Source of the DNA: Meghimatium bilineatum
Taxonomy: Eukaryota > Mollusca > Gastropoda > Stylommatophora > Philomycidae
Assembly: GCA_034231615.1 (NCBI GenBank)
Contig: CM067307.1
Span: forward strand, 6,246,513 to 6,310,512
DNA length: 64,000 nucleotides
Reading direction: 5' to 3'
Part shown: one piece after another, positions 55,281 through 64,000 of the stretch
How positions within the stretch are numbered: the stretch's first letter is position 1
How the letters are laid out: each line of letters opens with the position of its first letter
Program-made: the position numbers and the translations under genes
Notes under the pieces: generated by a model
Seen by the model: only the letters and a program-made list of their open reading frames with translations
The model's database searches: none
Told to the model about the DNA's origin: nothing

Positions 55281-55938
55281 AGGAGAGTCTGGTCACAACA
55301 GACATGTAGTCTTTCTAACGGATGCAAAGTCAGTACTGCAGACATTTAAAGATCCAAAGAACATGAGAATGAATAAACTTAAGGCCTGCTTACTACACCT
55401 CAGCAGTACCACCAAAGAAACAGTACTGCAGTGGATCCAGGGTCACTGTGGCATACCTGGAAATGAAAAAGCTGATCTCCTGGCAAGGAAAATGGGGATC
55501 ACTAAAATAAATAGAAAGTGATAATACGTACTATGAATGTAAGACCATGTTAAAAGCAGAATATAAGAAAAAGTGGAAGCAGATGCATCCAACTGCAGAA
55601 CCAAATGACACCTACCATCAAATATCACGCAATGAACAAACAATCATCTTCAGACTACGAACTGGCCACAACAGACTGAGAAATCACATGTTCCGAAAGT
55701 TGAAGACGGCGAGACAGACCTGTGCAACTGTGGACTAAGCACAGAGACTGCAGGGCACATTCTTCATGCCTGTCAACTCTACCAAGAAGAGAGGGAGAAA
55801 ATATGGCCTACTGAGACGGCACTATTTCCAAATTTGAGGGCTTCCATGGATGACCTGAAGCGAATCACATAATTCATTGAAGCTATTGGCGCTGTAACCT
55901 GATAGCTGACTGAAGAATGATGAAGAAGAAGAAGAAGA
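55280..55938 (+). mobile_element. LINE-i RNase H domain and C-terminus with (GAA)n tail
   Basis: Frames give NRHVVFLTDAKSVLQTFKD, then TVLQWIQGHCGIPGNEKADL with LARKMG (RNase H motifs with the D of TDAKS, the histidine and the last D), and after a stop YHQISRNEQTIIFRLRTGHN with RLRNHM. A frame slip follows (ETAGHILHAC, IWPTETALFP). The end is GAATGATGAAGAAGAAGAAG. I/jockey-type LINE. Two breaks are seen. Confidence 0.85.
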
Positions 55939-56250
55939 AGACAAACTTGACAGAGCTGAGCACGTTATCGTCTTCCGCATTAGGACAGAATACAACAGAC
56001 AAAACAGCTACTTAAATAGACTAAAACTGGTTCCACCACCTCTGTGTCCAGGTGGGCCGGTAGCCCAGACTGAGGAACATATCCTACAAGACTGCATTAC
56101 AGTAAACCAGTTAAAGGAGGGGCACTGGCCCACTTATACATCCATAGAAAGCTGTATGGAAGCACTGAATATCTTTCAAATACAGCAGCGTTTATCAAGA
56201 ATACCGGACTTTCTGCGTAGACATGGTAAACTGTAAACTAGAAGAAGAAG
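55939..56250 (+). mobile_element. LINE-i C-terminus, second copy, inserted at the GAA tail of the first
   Basis: An open frame from the GAA tail to a stop reads DKLDRAEHVIVFRIRTEYNR, then LVPPPLCPGGPVAQTEEHIL with QDC, GHWPTYTSIESCMEALNIFQ and IPDFLRRHGKL. H-x-x-x-x-R-L-x-x-x-C ... H-I-L-Q-x-C is the terminal knuckle. A short GAAGAAGAA follows. 5'-truncated, frame intact. Confidence 0.8.
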
Positions 56251-56559
56251 ACTTATTCGAAATTCTAACTTTTCTGATCCATCTAATACTTTGCAAGTAC
56301 CAAGCCAAGCAGTAATTGTGAGATCAGCACTGCTTCAAACTATCAGCATATCCCAGGTGTAATGTATGTAATGAGCACAAGATTGTTTTAAGTGCACATC
56401 AGACTTTGCCTTACTGCCGCTTCAACAAACATTTCTGTATAGAATTGGGAGAGAAATCATGAAATATGCATACTTGATTGAAAGTTCTGGCACTGTTCTG
56501 AAAGTCAGATCTACGTACTTCTCGTCTGCTTCTTCTTCTTTAAAGTTGGTTGACTGGTT

Positions 56560-56930
56560 GGTGGGTTTGTTGTTTGCTTAATTTATTGGTTGGTTGGTTA
56601 TTTGTTTGGTTGGTTGGTTTATTGGTTGGTTGGTTGGCTTACCGCTTGGTTGATTGACTGATTACTGGCTGTTTGGATGGTTGATTGGCTGGTTGGTTGC
56701 TAGCTGGTTGGTTGGTTGTTAGCTGGTTGGTTGGTTGTTAACTAGTTGGTTGGTTGTTTGGCTGATATAATGGTGCTGCCAGGTTGGCTGGTTGGTTATT
56801 TGGCTGATATAATGATGCTTCCAGGCTGGCTGGCTGGTTGGTTGGTTGGTTGGTTGGTTGGTTGGTTGGCTGGTTGGTTGCTGATTCAGCAGCCTATTGA
56901 CTCATATCTTTTGACCGAATGTCATTGTGT
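56560..56930 (-). repeat. (TTGG)n-rich array ending in a SINE tail segment
   Basis: Long runs of TTGGTTGGTTGG with TTGGCTG and TTGTTAGC variants lead into GGTTGCTGATTCAGCAGCCT and CATATCTTTTGACC. The last part is the 3' end of the 12276-12906 unit, so the array is an expanded SINE tail. Two 55-base blocks with GGCTGATATAATG are duplicated inside. Confidence 0.8.
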
Positions 56931-57299
56931 TTGTGCGTGCGTGTGTGTGTGTGCGCGCTCGATTGCGATTGGCATGCAAGAACGTAGATAAGAGAGATGG
57001 TGGTTACGGCACAAAGCTCCCCCCCCCCCCCGCCATCCACCAATACGAAATATGAAAATAACATTTAGAACTTGGAAGCAAGCTAAAAATGTGCGTAAGC
57101 CTCCCCCTCCTTTAATCCCCCAAAAAAGTCACACAAAGATCTGTCTGGGACCGTATTCGGCGCTGAAATAACATATACAGATTAGGTAGAATAGTTGGCC
57201 TATGTTTAATAAGATGTTGTACGTTCCCTACAACTTAATTTTCAACAAAACTTCTTTCTGAAAGCCAGATTATCTTTCCGTGAATAGGAATGAGAAATC

Positions 57300-57680
57300 A
57301 CCTACCATCAGAAAAAACAGATGATAAAGTCAATAAGAAAGCCACAAATACCAACACAAGATGACTATCATATTATGAACAGACCAGAACAAGTTATAAT
57401 TCTACGTCTCAGAACAGGACACAACCGACTCCGCAGTCACATGTATACAAAGTTCAAGATTGGCAACACGGCCATGTGTACATGTGGACAGGCAGCACAG
57501 AGTGCCAAACATATACTTCAAGATTGTTCTGAGCATGAAGCGCTGAGGCAGACATATTGGCCAGAGGAAACAACACTGGAATCAAAACTCTATGGGACAC
57601 TTTATGAACTACAAAAGACAGTGAGTTTTATTAAGGAGACAGAATTACAGATATAGACATGTTTCAAGTGAACGAAAGAA
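57300..57680 (+). mobile_element. LINE-i C-terminus, third copy
   Basis: One open frame: YHIMNRPEQVIILRLRTGHN, RLRSHMYTKFKIGNTAMCTC, GQAAQSAKHILQDCSEHEAL, YWPEETTLESKLYG and ELQKTVSFIKETELQI with a stop, then GTGAACGAAAGAAGAAGAAG. The cysteine/histidine pattern C-x-C ... H-x-x-x-x-C is complete. 5'-truncated, undamaged frame. Confidence 0.85.
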
Positions 57681-58089
57681 GAAGAAGAAAGAACGAGAAA
57701 ATCATGTTGTATATGCTAGTGTTGTTCGATATTCGTAGCGACTGCTGCGATAGTTCCGTTCAGTCTAGATAATAATTAATCATAAATGATTATGAAATAT
57801 TACACTGATGCAAAATATGAAATCCATAAGCTCAGTAATTACGAAGATAATAGACAATATAGGTAATCAACTATTGATGAAGGCACTATAAAAGTCATGT
57901 TCTGGTTTCGTAGCAGATTCGAACCCCTATTCCATCCTCCTTATCTACGGGCTTCCTCAGGATCGTAGTTTCCGTCCAGTTCTCCCCACTGAAGTTGCAT
58001 ATATTGTATTTGCAGAGACGTCTCTCCATATCTCTCTATTTTGTATTATTTTCTGATTGATTTCTATGACCTGACTGGCACCCGTTTTT

Positions 58090-58255
58090 CTAGACATTAT
58101 TATTCCATTGTACTTCACGACGGAAATACAACCAATCCTATCCTATGGTTGTCAAGCATTGACTGTCAAAAATAAGTTTCAAATGATGAAATATTTTTGA
58201 CGACTTTAAAAATACCAGGACCGGCTAAGAAAACTAATTAAGAGTTCTCCGAGAT
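58090..58255 (+). mobile_element. LINE fragment
   Basis: The strand reads TTEIQPILSYGCQALTVKNK, then shifted frames resembling the K-[YI]-P-x-x-A-K-K-T-N segment. It ends at the 20-bp array. Confidence 0.6.
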
Positions 58256-58402
58256 ACTACTAGAGTTGAAGAGATGCTAATAAAGTTAAAGAGATACTAT
58301 TAGAGTTAAAGAGATACTACTAGAGTTAAAGAGATAATATTCGAGTTAAAGAGATAATATTAGAGTTAAAGAGATAATACTAGAGTTAAAGAGATACGTT
58401 AC
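58240..58402. repeat. 20-bp tandem repeat, about 8 copies, grown from LINE sequence
   Basis: Units of AGAGATACTACTAGAGTTAA. The first unit overlaps the end of the LINE fragment. Confidence 0.88.
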
Positions 58403-58491
58403 ACCAATAATTTAATGCAGTCATGTGTATAGAACATGTGATGCGGAGTGTAAAGCTTGTTAAAAGATTAACGATAATTCGATGAATCACG

Positions 58492-58755
58492 GGGTGTTGC
58501 CGGGGCCCCAGAAGTGGAGCAAAGAATAGTAATAATGTTAATTGCCAGTCGTATTGTGAAAGTCGACTAAAGTAGTTTTGGAGGTAGAATTGGCTATCCC
58601 ATAGAGGGTCAAAGTGATATATAATCCATGCTGAAGTCGGATGTGTTAAGCCGAAAGACGCAGCTATCGCAGCTATGTTATAAACCATGATACAATGCGA
58701 TCCGTTCTTTGGACTAAATTATACAAATCTGCAGAAGTTGCGAATGAAATAAGAA
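58492..58755 (+). repeat. GAA-B SINE-like copy, sense strand
   Basis: CGGGGTGTTGCCGGGGCCCC, then AGTGGAGCAAAGAATAGTAA, TCCATGCTGAAGTCGGATGT, GCAGCTATCGCAGCTATGTT and CTGCAGAAGTTGCGAATGAA. The 5' start is well preserved. The tail is short. Confidence 0.8.
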
Positions 58756-59122
58756 ACACAAGGGGAGCACAGATAGGGGAGCATAGATAGGGAGTAAAAG
58801 TTTAACTGCTGGATGGGCGTTCATCATTGAATGGGAGAAAACTGCCCACTGAACATGGGACAGGAAGTTATGGAGAATATCCTCTACACCATTCACAATG
58901 ACACCGTCTGTACCTGCATACGTAGATGTGTGTTTCAATCTCCAAAAATTACGAGTAATTAAAGCTCTTCCTTTTTCATATGTGCAGTGTGAGGAGGAGG
59001 ATTTCCATTGCTATGTCTTGCATAATCAGAATAATGAAACTTTCAGCGGATTTATCGCGTCTAGCCGTTAATATGTAACGTGAACAGTGTCGTTTCTTAC
59101 TTAATATGTATGTTATGTTATG

Positions 59123-59160
59123 TTCCTGATGAAGGCCTTTTGGTAAAACGTCGTATTATG
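59123..59160 (+). ncRNA. Hammerhead-like motif, copy 1 (best first box)
   Basis: TTCCTGATGAAGGCCTTTTG, then GTAAAACGTCGTATTATG. CTGATGA is intact, stem II GGCC/GGT(T), GTC at 59150-59152. GAAAC has become TAAAAC, which should abolish cleavage. TTC before the first box can pair with bases after GTC as stem I. Confidence 0.45.
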
Positions 59161-59655
59161 TGTTATCAATCATTAGCAAAATATCAATACATTTTTTTGC
59201 GTGTTTCATCCAATGATTAAGAAGACACTTTATCAATGAACCCGTGCCTACCGGAAATATTTCGCTACCTGTGGCGAGCAGGCCGGAAGATTTCATGGAG
59301 TGTCCATCACTCCCTTTTCATATACAAACACAGAGGTTGTTACATGCCTGAATTGACACCACAGCTCCTCGTGTAGACTTAATGATCATCTCTAAGGCGT
59401 ATCTAGTCTATTATATATATGGCGTGATGTCAGGTATCGTTTGCTGACAACGCCAGATCAGATCAGATCCATCTCGTCTCCGCATTGAAGTATGGCTACA
59501 ATGAACATCATACATCTGTCACTATGATACACTCTGAACTAGATGTAGTGTATCCATTTTCGATGCAGTCCACTCACTTTCAGTGATGTTGTCCCTTCAT
59601 TTTACTAATCCTGGAATCAACATTCTTAACGCACTCCTGTTTTGAACACTACCAT
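59161..59655. other. No gene seen
   Basis: Intronic, no recognised element. Confidence 0.35.
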
Positions 59656-59656
59656 C

Positions 59657-59802
59657 CATCGAAGACGGATGTGTCGGGCCATTGGCGCAAATAAAACGGC
59701 TACACAACGCATTTCCATTCTCTTGACTACATCCTGCTAGAAATCTAGCTATGTCCTGCTAGATCCAGTGGGAGTTTGAGAATGAACGCAGAAGAAGAAG
59801 AA
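59657..59802 (+). mobile_element. GAA-A SINE-like copy
   Basis: CATCGAAGACGGATGTGTCG, then GGCTACACAACGCATTTCCA and GATCCAGTGGGAGTTTGAGA with a GAA tail. The flanks GAACACTACCAT and GAATACTATCAA look like a slightly diverged target duplication. Confidence 0.87.
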
Positions 59803-60157
59803 TACTATCAATGTATAAGCGTATGTATATGTGTATGTATATTTATATATTTATATATTTATATATATATATCATATTAATGCATATATATATATTTGGA
59901 GGCGCAATATTGAATGCCAAGTCATTCGCCCGCTGACAAGCAAATCCAGATTTTAAATCGACTCGTTATTCCTGGTTGAAACAGTCACCAGCACCTAGGG
60001 TGTTGGGTCTCATGCTGGTTCATTCAACCACCAGCAAGTAGTGTGCAAGGGCTCATGCTCTGAGAAAATCAGGAATGGAGCCATCGCTATTAATCAAGTG
60101 CGGTAGTCGAAGATAATCATGTGGTTTCTTGTCAACCACGGACAAGAATATAAAAAA

Positions 60158-60560
60158 ATAAGATTACTGAATATTTCAACTTTATAATGGCTCAGGTATG
60201 CATAATCATTTATTTAAATTGTATAAGTTGTATATTAATGTTTCTACGGGTGTGGTACCCTTTTCTCTATAAGTTGTCTTTGGATGGAAAAGAGTTTATT
60301 TCTTCAAAATTGAATGCAGAAATAATAAAAAATATACTTTGTAAAAATACACAAATACTGTTTATTTAAATAATTTCTGTTGCAAAAATAATTTTTACAA
60401 ATGTAAATAAATACAAAATTTCATGCATTTATCATTTTGAAAATTTCAAGGATTCACGGAGAAGCATAAGGCTGTCATGACAGACACAGGTTAAAATTGT
60501 GAACACAAAAATGACAGAGATAGGATGAGTGGAAATTGTGTGTTGTAAAAAAAAATAACA
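60158..60560 (+). repeat. Paralogous segment 2 (partner at 27867-28380)
   Basis: See 27867. This copy has the uninterrupted GATTACTGAATATTTCAAC, the pre-insertion state for the SINE tail at 27882. It lies about 1.1 kb before the 61641 exon. Confidence 0.7.
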
Positions 60561-60714
60561 ACACTGTGGGGATATATGGTTATTCCTAGTTTTGACATTT
60601 TGGTGCTACTTCCATAGTTGTTATTCTTTGCTACGACATTTTATTATTATTATTATTTCCAACTATTTATCGCATGAGTTTATATTGCGCTGCGACTCCC
60701 ATCTATGCTGAACT

Positions 60715-61009
60715 TATCAATAAAAACGTTAGTGATACCTCCATCTTTGTTAATCCTAGTACTGATGTATGATGCTACTTTCAAAAATTATTAATCATAA
60801 CATTTACATTTTGGTATTACTTTCTGCTTTTTTAATGATAATATTACAATTTTTATGTTTCAGCGTCTATCATTTCTGTCGCATTTTAAACTTTGTTAAA
60901 CATAAAATTTATATTTGGGTGCTACTTTCTATTCTGTTAATCATAACATTTATATTTTGGCGCTACTTTCTACTTTGTTATTCATAACATTTATGTTTTG
61001 GTACTACTT
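60715..61009. repeat. ~43-bp degenerate tandem repeat, split by a LINE
   Basis: Units of the type TAATCATAACATTTATATTT, then TGGCGCTACTTTCTACTTTG. The array resumes at 61348-61440 after the LINE-f insertion. Confidence 0.82.
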
Positions 61010-61347
61010 AGAATCGATGCATTTGAGATGTGAGAATAGGGAGAACATCTTAGAAAGAGAAGAAAACAAATAAAGAGGTGCTAGAGACACGTAATATGAA
61101 GAAAGAATTACTAAGAGAAATAAAGATCAGGCAAATAAAATATTTTGGACACATTAGTGAAGACCTTACTTGAGGGTAAAGTCAAAGGGAAGCGAGCAAG
61201 AAGTAGGCAGAGGTACAAGTGGGAGTGTAACATCACAAGATGGATAGGTTACAGTCTAACAGAGTGCACCACCAAAACAAGAGACAGGGGATGTTGGAGA
61301 TCCGTTGCAGCCAACCTTCGTTGCGGAGATGGCACTTGATGATGATG
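61010..61347 (+). mobile_element. LINE-f 3' end inserted in the repeat, 7-bp target duplication
   Basis: RIDAFEM, then KTLLEGKVKGKRARSRQRYK, WECNITRWIGYSLTECTTKT and RDRGCWRSVAANLRCGDGT with a stop and a GATGATGATG tail. ACTACTT flanks both sides (61003-61009 and 61348-61354). The last 64 codons are open. The upstream part has stops. Confidence 0.83.
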
Positions 61348-61640
61348 ACTACTTTCAGTTTTGTTAATCATAGCATTTACATTTTTTTGCTACTTTCGAC
61401 ATTGTTATTGCTAGCATTGACATTTCGTCACCACACCCGTTCGTGTTAATTCTAACATGCATATCTACGTGTGGTTTTTTTCCACCTTTCTGTGAAAAAC
61501 ATTACACAATTTTATCATCAAATCGATGAATTATTGCTGATCAATCGGTTCATGACATCGTGTCTTGTTACCTAATGTCATTCTGTGATATATGAATGTG
61601 ACCAGATATAACTAAACTGTATTCGATTTTTCTTGTCCAG

Positions 61641-61823
61641 GCATTGCTCGGCTTTTATTCAAACATATGCGGTTCCGTGATTTGCCAGAAACCTCAGATT
61701 CTAATGATGAACAGTATGAAATACCAGATCTTGGTGCATGGACAAATCAAGGTTCGGACACAGGTTTCAGTTCAGTGGGGACAAGTTTCTTGAGAAACGC
61801 TCGCAACCCACCACAGAGGCATT
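61641..61823 (+). CDS. Third coding exon of the plus-strand secreted-protein gene
   Basis: The acceptor TTCGATTTTTCTTGTCCAG precedes a 183-base exon that continues the phase-1 frame of 44541-44685: G-IARLLFKHMRFRDLPETSDS, NDEQYEIPDLGAWTNQGSDT, GFSSVGTSFLRNARNPPQRH. A donor-like CATT|GTAAGA follows at 61824. Read through, the frame stops after three more codons, so this could be the last exon. If spliced, pyrimidine-rich acceptors at 62732 and 63070 would each give a short terminal exon. No dibasic cleavage site and no cysteine are seen, so it does not look like a standard neuropeptide precursor. Function unknown. Confidence 0.6.
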
Positions 61824-61924
61824 GTAAGAACTAACATAACGAGATTACATGCTGCTTATTATATTATTAGTTTCATAAATAATTTGTTAAATATTACTTC
61901 AAATTCTACCACAGTTTCGTTCAC

Positions 61925-62340
61925 TTTATTTTCACCAACACTTTTTCCATTACTTCCACTACTATTGGTTCTATTACTTCCCCTACAGCTTTTCCATTAC
62001 TTCCGCCATTATTTGTTCTATTACTTTAACTAATACTTCTTCTATTTCTTCCGCTACATATTTTTCCATTACTTCCTCCATTATTTGTTCTATTAATTTA
62101 ACTAATACTTCTTCTATTACTTAAACTACTATTGGTTCTATTACTTCCACTACCATTAGTTCTATTATTTCCCCTTCAGCTTTTTCCATTACTTCCGCCG
62201 TTATTTGTTCTACTACTTTAACTAATACTTCTTCTATTACTTAAACTACTATTGGTTCTATTACTTTCACTACCATTTGTTCTATTACTTCTACTACTAC
62301 TCGTTCTACTACTTCCATTACTACTTTGAATAAGACACGA
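61925..62340. repeat. Degenerate ~26-bp repeat
   Basis: About 15 units of the type TTCCACTACTATTGGTTCTA, then TTACTT, in a mixture of variants (GCTTTTTCCATTACTTCCGC, ACTAATACTTCTTC). Confidence 0.85.
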
Positions 62341-62530
62341 CACGACCCAGCCATAATTAATATGTCCCCGTACTTCACGACGGGGCTCAGGTCACAACCT
62401 AGCTCACGTCACGACTGGGCTCAAGTCACGACATAGCCATAATGAATATGTCCCGTAGTTCACCCAGATACGATCGGGCTCACGTCACGACCAGGCTCAA
62501 GTCACGACCAGCCATAATGAATTACACCAC
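62340..62530. repeat. ~57-bp repeat, about three diverged units
   Basis: CAGCCATAATTAATATGTCC, CACGACGGGGCTCAGGTCAC and related words recur three times. It directly follows the 26-bp array. Confidence 0.7.
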
Positions 62531-63001
62531 CAGGAATCTAGATCTGGTAACGTCGAGGAATTTTTCCATCGCTACTGCGCATGTATGGTAGGCGAAGCTA
62601 GGCAGGCGGTTTCTATTCAACCACTTAGTATGCAACTAAGCCGTGATAAATTCAGAGTATTAGACCAGTGAAATCATTGAAAAACAGCCTTCTAAAGTGA
62701 CTCACTTGACTTTTCTCCTTGATTGTTATTAGCCGTCGACACAAATTACGCACTAAGTAACCAATGACATTTTCAGAAAAAAAGTCAATTTCAGAAGGCT
62801 AGTTTCCAATACGCCAGTAGGTCTTATATTTATGATTTGTATTGACTGGCCACTTATATGGGAAATTGTGTGCTCTGGCATTGAACCATAACTCAGGTTG
62901 CCTCGACATTTTATGTTTTGTATAACTGTTATTACAAGAACCATTAGTATTATAACAATATTGACAATTGTTTCATTACTTATACTGTATTGTTATTGTT
63001 G

Positions 63002-63041
<40 letters not shown>

Positions 63042-63370
63042 TGTTGTTCTTCTTGATTCTTGCTTTACAGCACGTGGGGCATTCTCATAAGCGCTCCGCT
63101 CTCCGTTCCAGCAGCCAGCAGTGTATGTAAAGTTAGAGTCCCGGTCAGGTGTTGATTCCGTTATCTTCGAGGCCTTCCAAAAGATGTACTTTTCCACACA
63201 CCCCCCCCCCTAGATACTCCCATTTCTAACATTCTCTGTATGTGTACGTTCTCAACCTCATTGACATCATCTTCATCTTGAAATGAATTTATTACTGCCT
63301 TGATCAAGTCTGTTTTATCTTTTCTAAACAATGTGCAGTTTATCATTGAATTGCTTATTACTGTAGTTGC
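62531..63370. other. No supported gene; (ATT)n and a possible 3' exon
   Basis: Bases 63007-63042 are an (ATT)n run. The acceptors at 62732 and 63070 mentioned under 61641 lie here. Neither yields a conserved sequence. Confidence 0.35.
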
Positions 63371-63374
63371 TACT

Positions 63375-63580
63375 ATGTGACGTGTCTTTTACAACAGAAC
63401 GTTGTTATCACTGCAAGTCTGTAAGCCTCTTGGTTCTTTGCAAGCTGCCCAGCTTCATCTAGTGTGTTCAGAAGGACTTCGATATCCTTTGTCTATCATA
63501 GTCTTGGTCTGCCTCTTGTTCTCTTCCCTGGAACTTTTCCCTCCATGATTAATCTTTCTAAACCATTGTGTCTTTTTATA
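63375..63580 (-). mobile_element. LINE-a 3' end, left half of a nested pair
   Basis: The plus-strand wording GAAGGACTTCGATATCCTTT, then GTCTTGGTCTGCCTCTTGTT and CTCCATGATTAATCTTTCTA matches 17440-17650 and 29810-30000. It resumes at 63852 and runs to the right edge. Confidence 0.78.
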
Positions 63581-63841
63581 TCAATCAATCAATAAAACCC
63601 ATAACCCTTCAGGGTCGTAGGGGTACCACATTGGAAGCTTCAGCACACAGAGTCCTCCAGCGAATTATATCCTCAGCGATGCGGATGAGTGTGGAAATAT
63701 CTAGCCCTGTCCATTCCTTGATGTTGTCTGTCCATGTCTTTATTCGGCCTCCTCTGCTTCTTCTACCCTCGACAGTTCCCTGCAGTATTGTTTTTGACAA
63801 GGAATCGTGCCTGCATACATGTCCGAACCATGCTAGTTTAA
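63581..63841 (-). mobile_element. LINE-b 3' end inserted in LINE-a, 10-bp target duplication
   Basis: The minus strand encodes MSKTILQGTVEGRRSRGGRI, then KTWTDNIKEWTGLDISTLIR and CAEASNVVPLRP with a stop, and a (TTGA)n tail (TCAATCAATCAA on the plus strand). TCTTTTTATA lies on both sides (63571-63580 and 63842-63851). The visible frame is intact, so this is a young insertion. Confidence 0.92.
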
Positions 63842-63851
63842 TCTTTTTATA

Positions 63852-64000
63852 ACAAAGCCCAAAATTTGTTAGCTTTCATTTTTTTTATAGTTTTGAGGAG
63901 CTAGTCTTCTTCTATATTGAGGTCTTTGCAGATGTCTGCTTTGTTTCGTCTTTCTGTCCATAGTATTCTTAGGACGTTGTTGCTACCACTGCTATTAATA
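63852..64000 (-). mobile_element. LINE-a, right half of the nested pair
   Basis: The strand after the LINE-b insertion continues the LINE-a C-terminal region (plus-strand words TTTTGAGGAGCTAGTCTTCT and CATAGTATTCTTAGGACGTT; compare TATTCTAAGTATCTTTC near 30118). It is cut by the window edge. Confidence 0.65.

Noticed and set aside
58386-58688. Frame similar to part of 32837-33742 (GLTHPTSAW), which could suggest a conserved protein
   Set aside because: Both are GAA-B copies, so the likeness is at DNA level. Other copies of the family have stops in this frame.

Overview
The window looks like nuclear genomic DNA of an animal, most probably a mollusc and perhaps a gastropod. It has long introns with GT/AG boundaries, one strongly conserved metazoan gene (XPR1), AT-rich spacers, many unrelated minisatellites, and a dense layer of broken LINEs, SINEs, MITEs and a Helitron. 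The phylum is an inference from the style of the retroelements and could not be checked by search.

Two host genes can be supported. (1) On the minus strand, bases 1013-7430 hold the first four coding exons of an XPR1 homologue (SPX-domain phosphate exporter). All splice phases agree and the gene runs off the left edge. (2) On the plus strand, a chain of phase-compatible exons runs from a TATA/NRF-1-type promoter near 27.4 kb through 27732-27816, 44541-44685 and 61641-61823. It would encode a secreted or membrane protein of unknown function with a hydrophobic signal segment. The chain is a prediction from splice signals and reading phase.

Layout: 0-7.5 kb, XPR1 exons separated by introns full of 29-53 bp minisatellites, LINE pieces and a hAT MITE; 7.5-27.3 kb, intergenic, with LINE 3' ends, SINEs, a mariner-type MITE and a 21-bp array; 27.3-28.4 kb, promoter and first exons of the plus-strand gene; 28.4-44.5 kb, its first long intron, with the largest LINE copy, ten or more tandem arrays and two tRNA-derived SINEs; 44.5-61.6 kb, its second long intron, with a decayed Helitron, an IS630/Tc1-type transposase remnant, a second hAT MITE and a cluster of RNase H-type LINE 3' ends; 61.6-64 kb, the last exon seen, degenerate repeats and a LINE nested in a LINE.

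The most interesting signals are these: a dispersed motif resembling a hammerhead ribozyme core in eight places; two SINE-like families (here GAA-A and GAA-B) that share a 3' domain and (GAA)n tail, with tails like those of nearby RNase H LINEs; snap-back inverted repeats at the 5' ends of several LINE fragments; an in-window empty site for a 53-bp SINE-tail insertion; and repeated contact between GAA-B copies and tandem arrays. No CRISPR, rRNA or functional tRNA gene was seen. Family labels such as LINE-a are local to this report.
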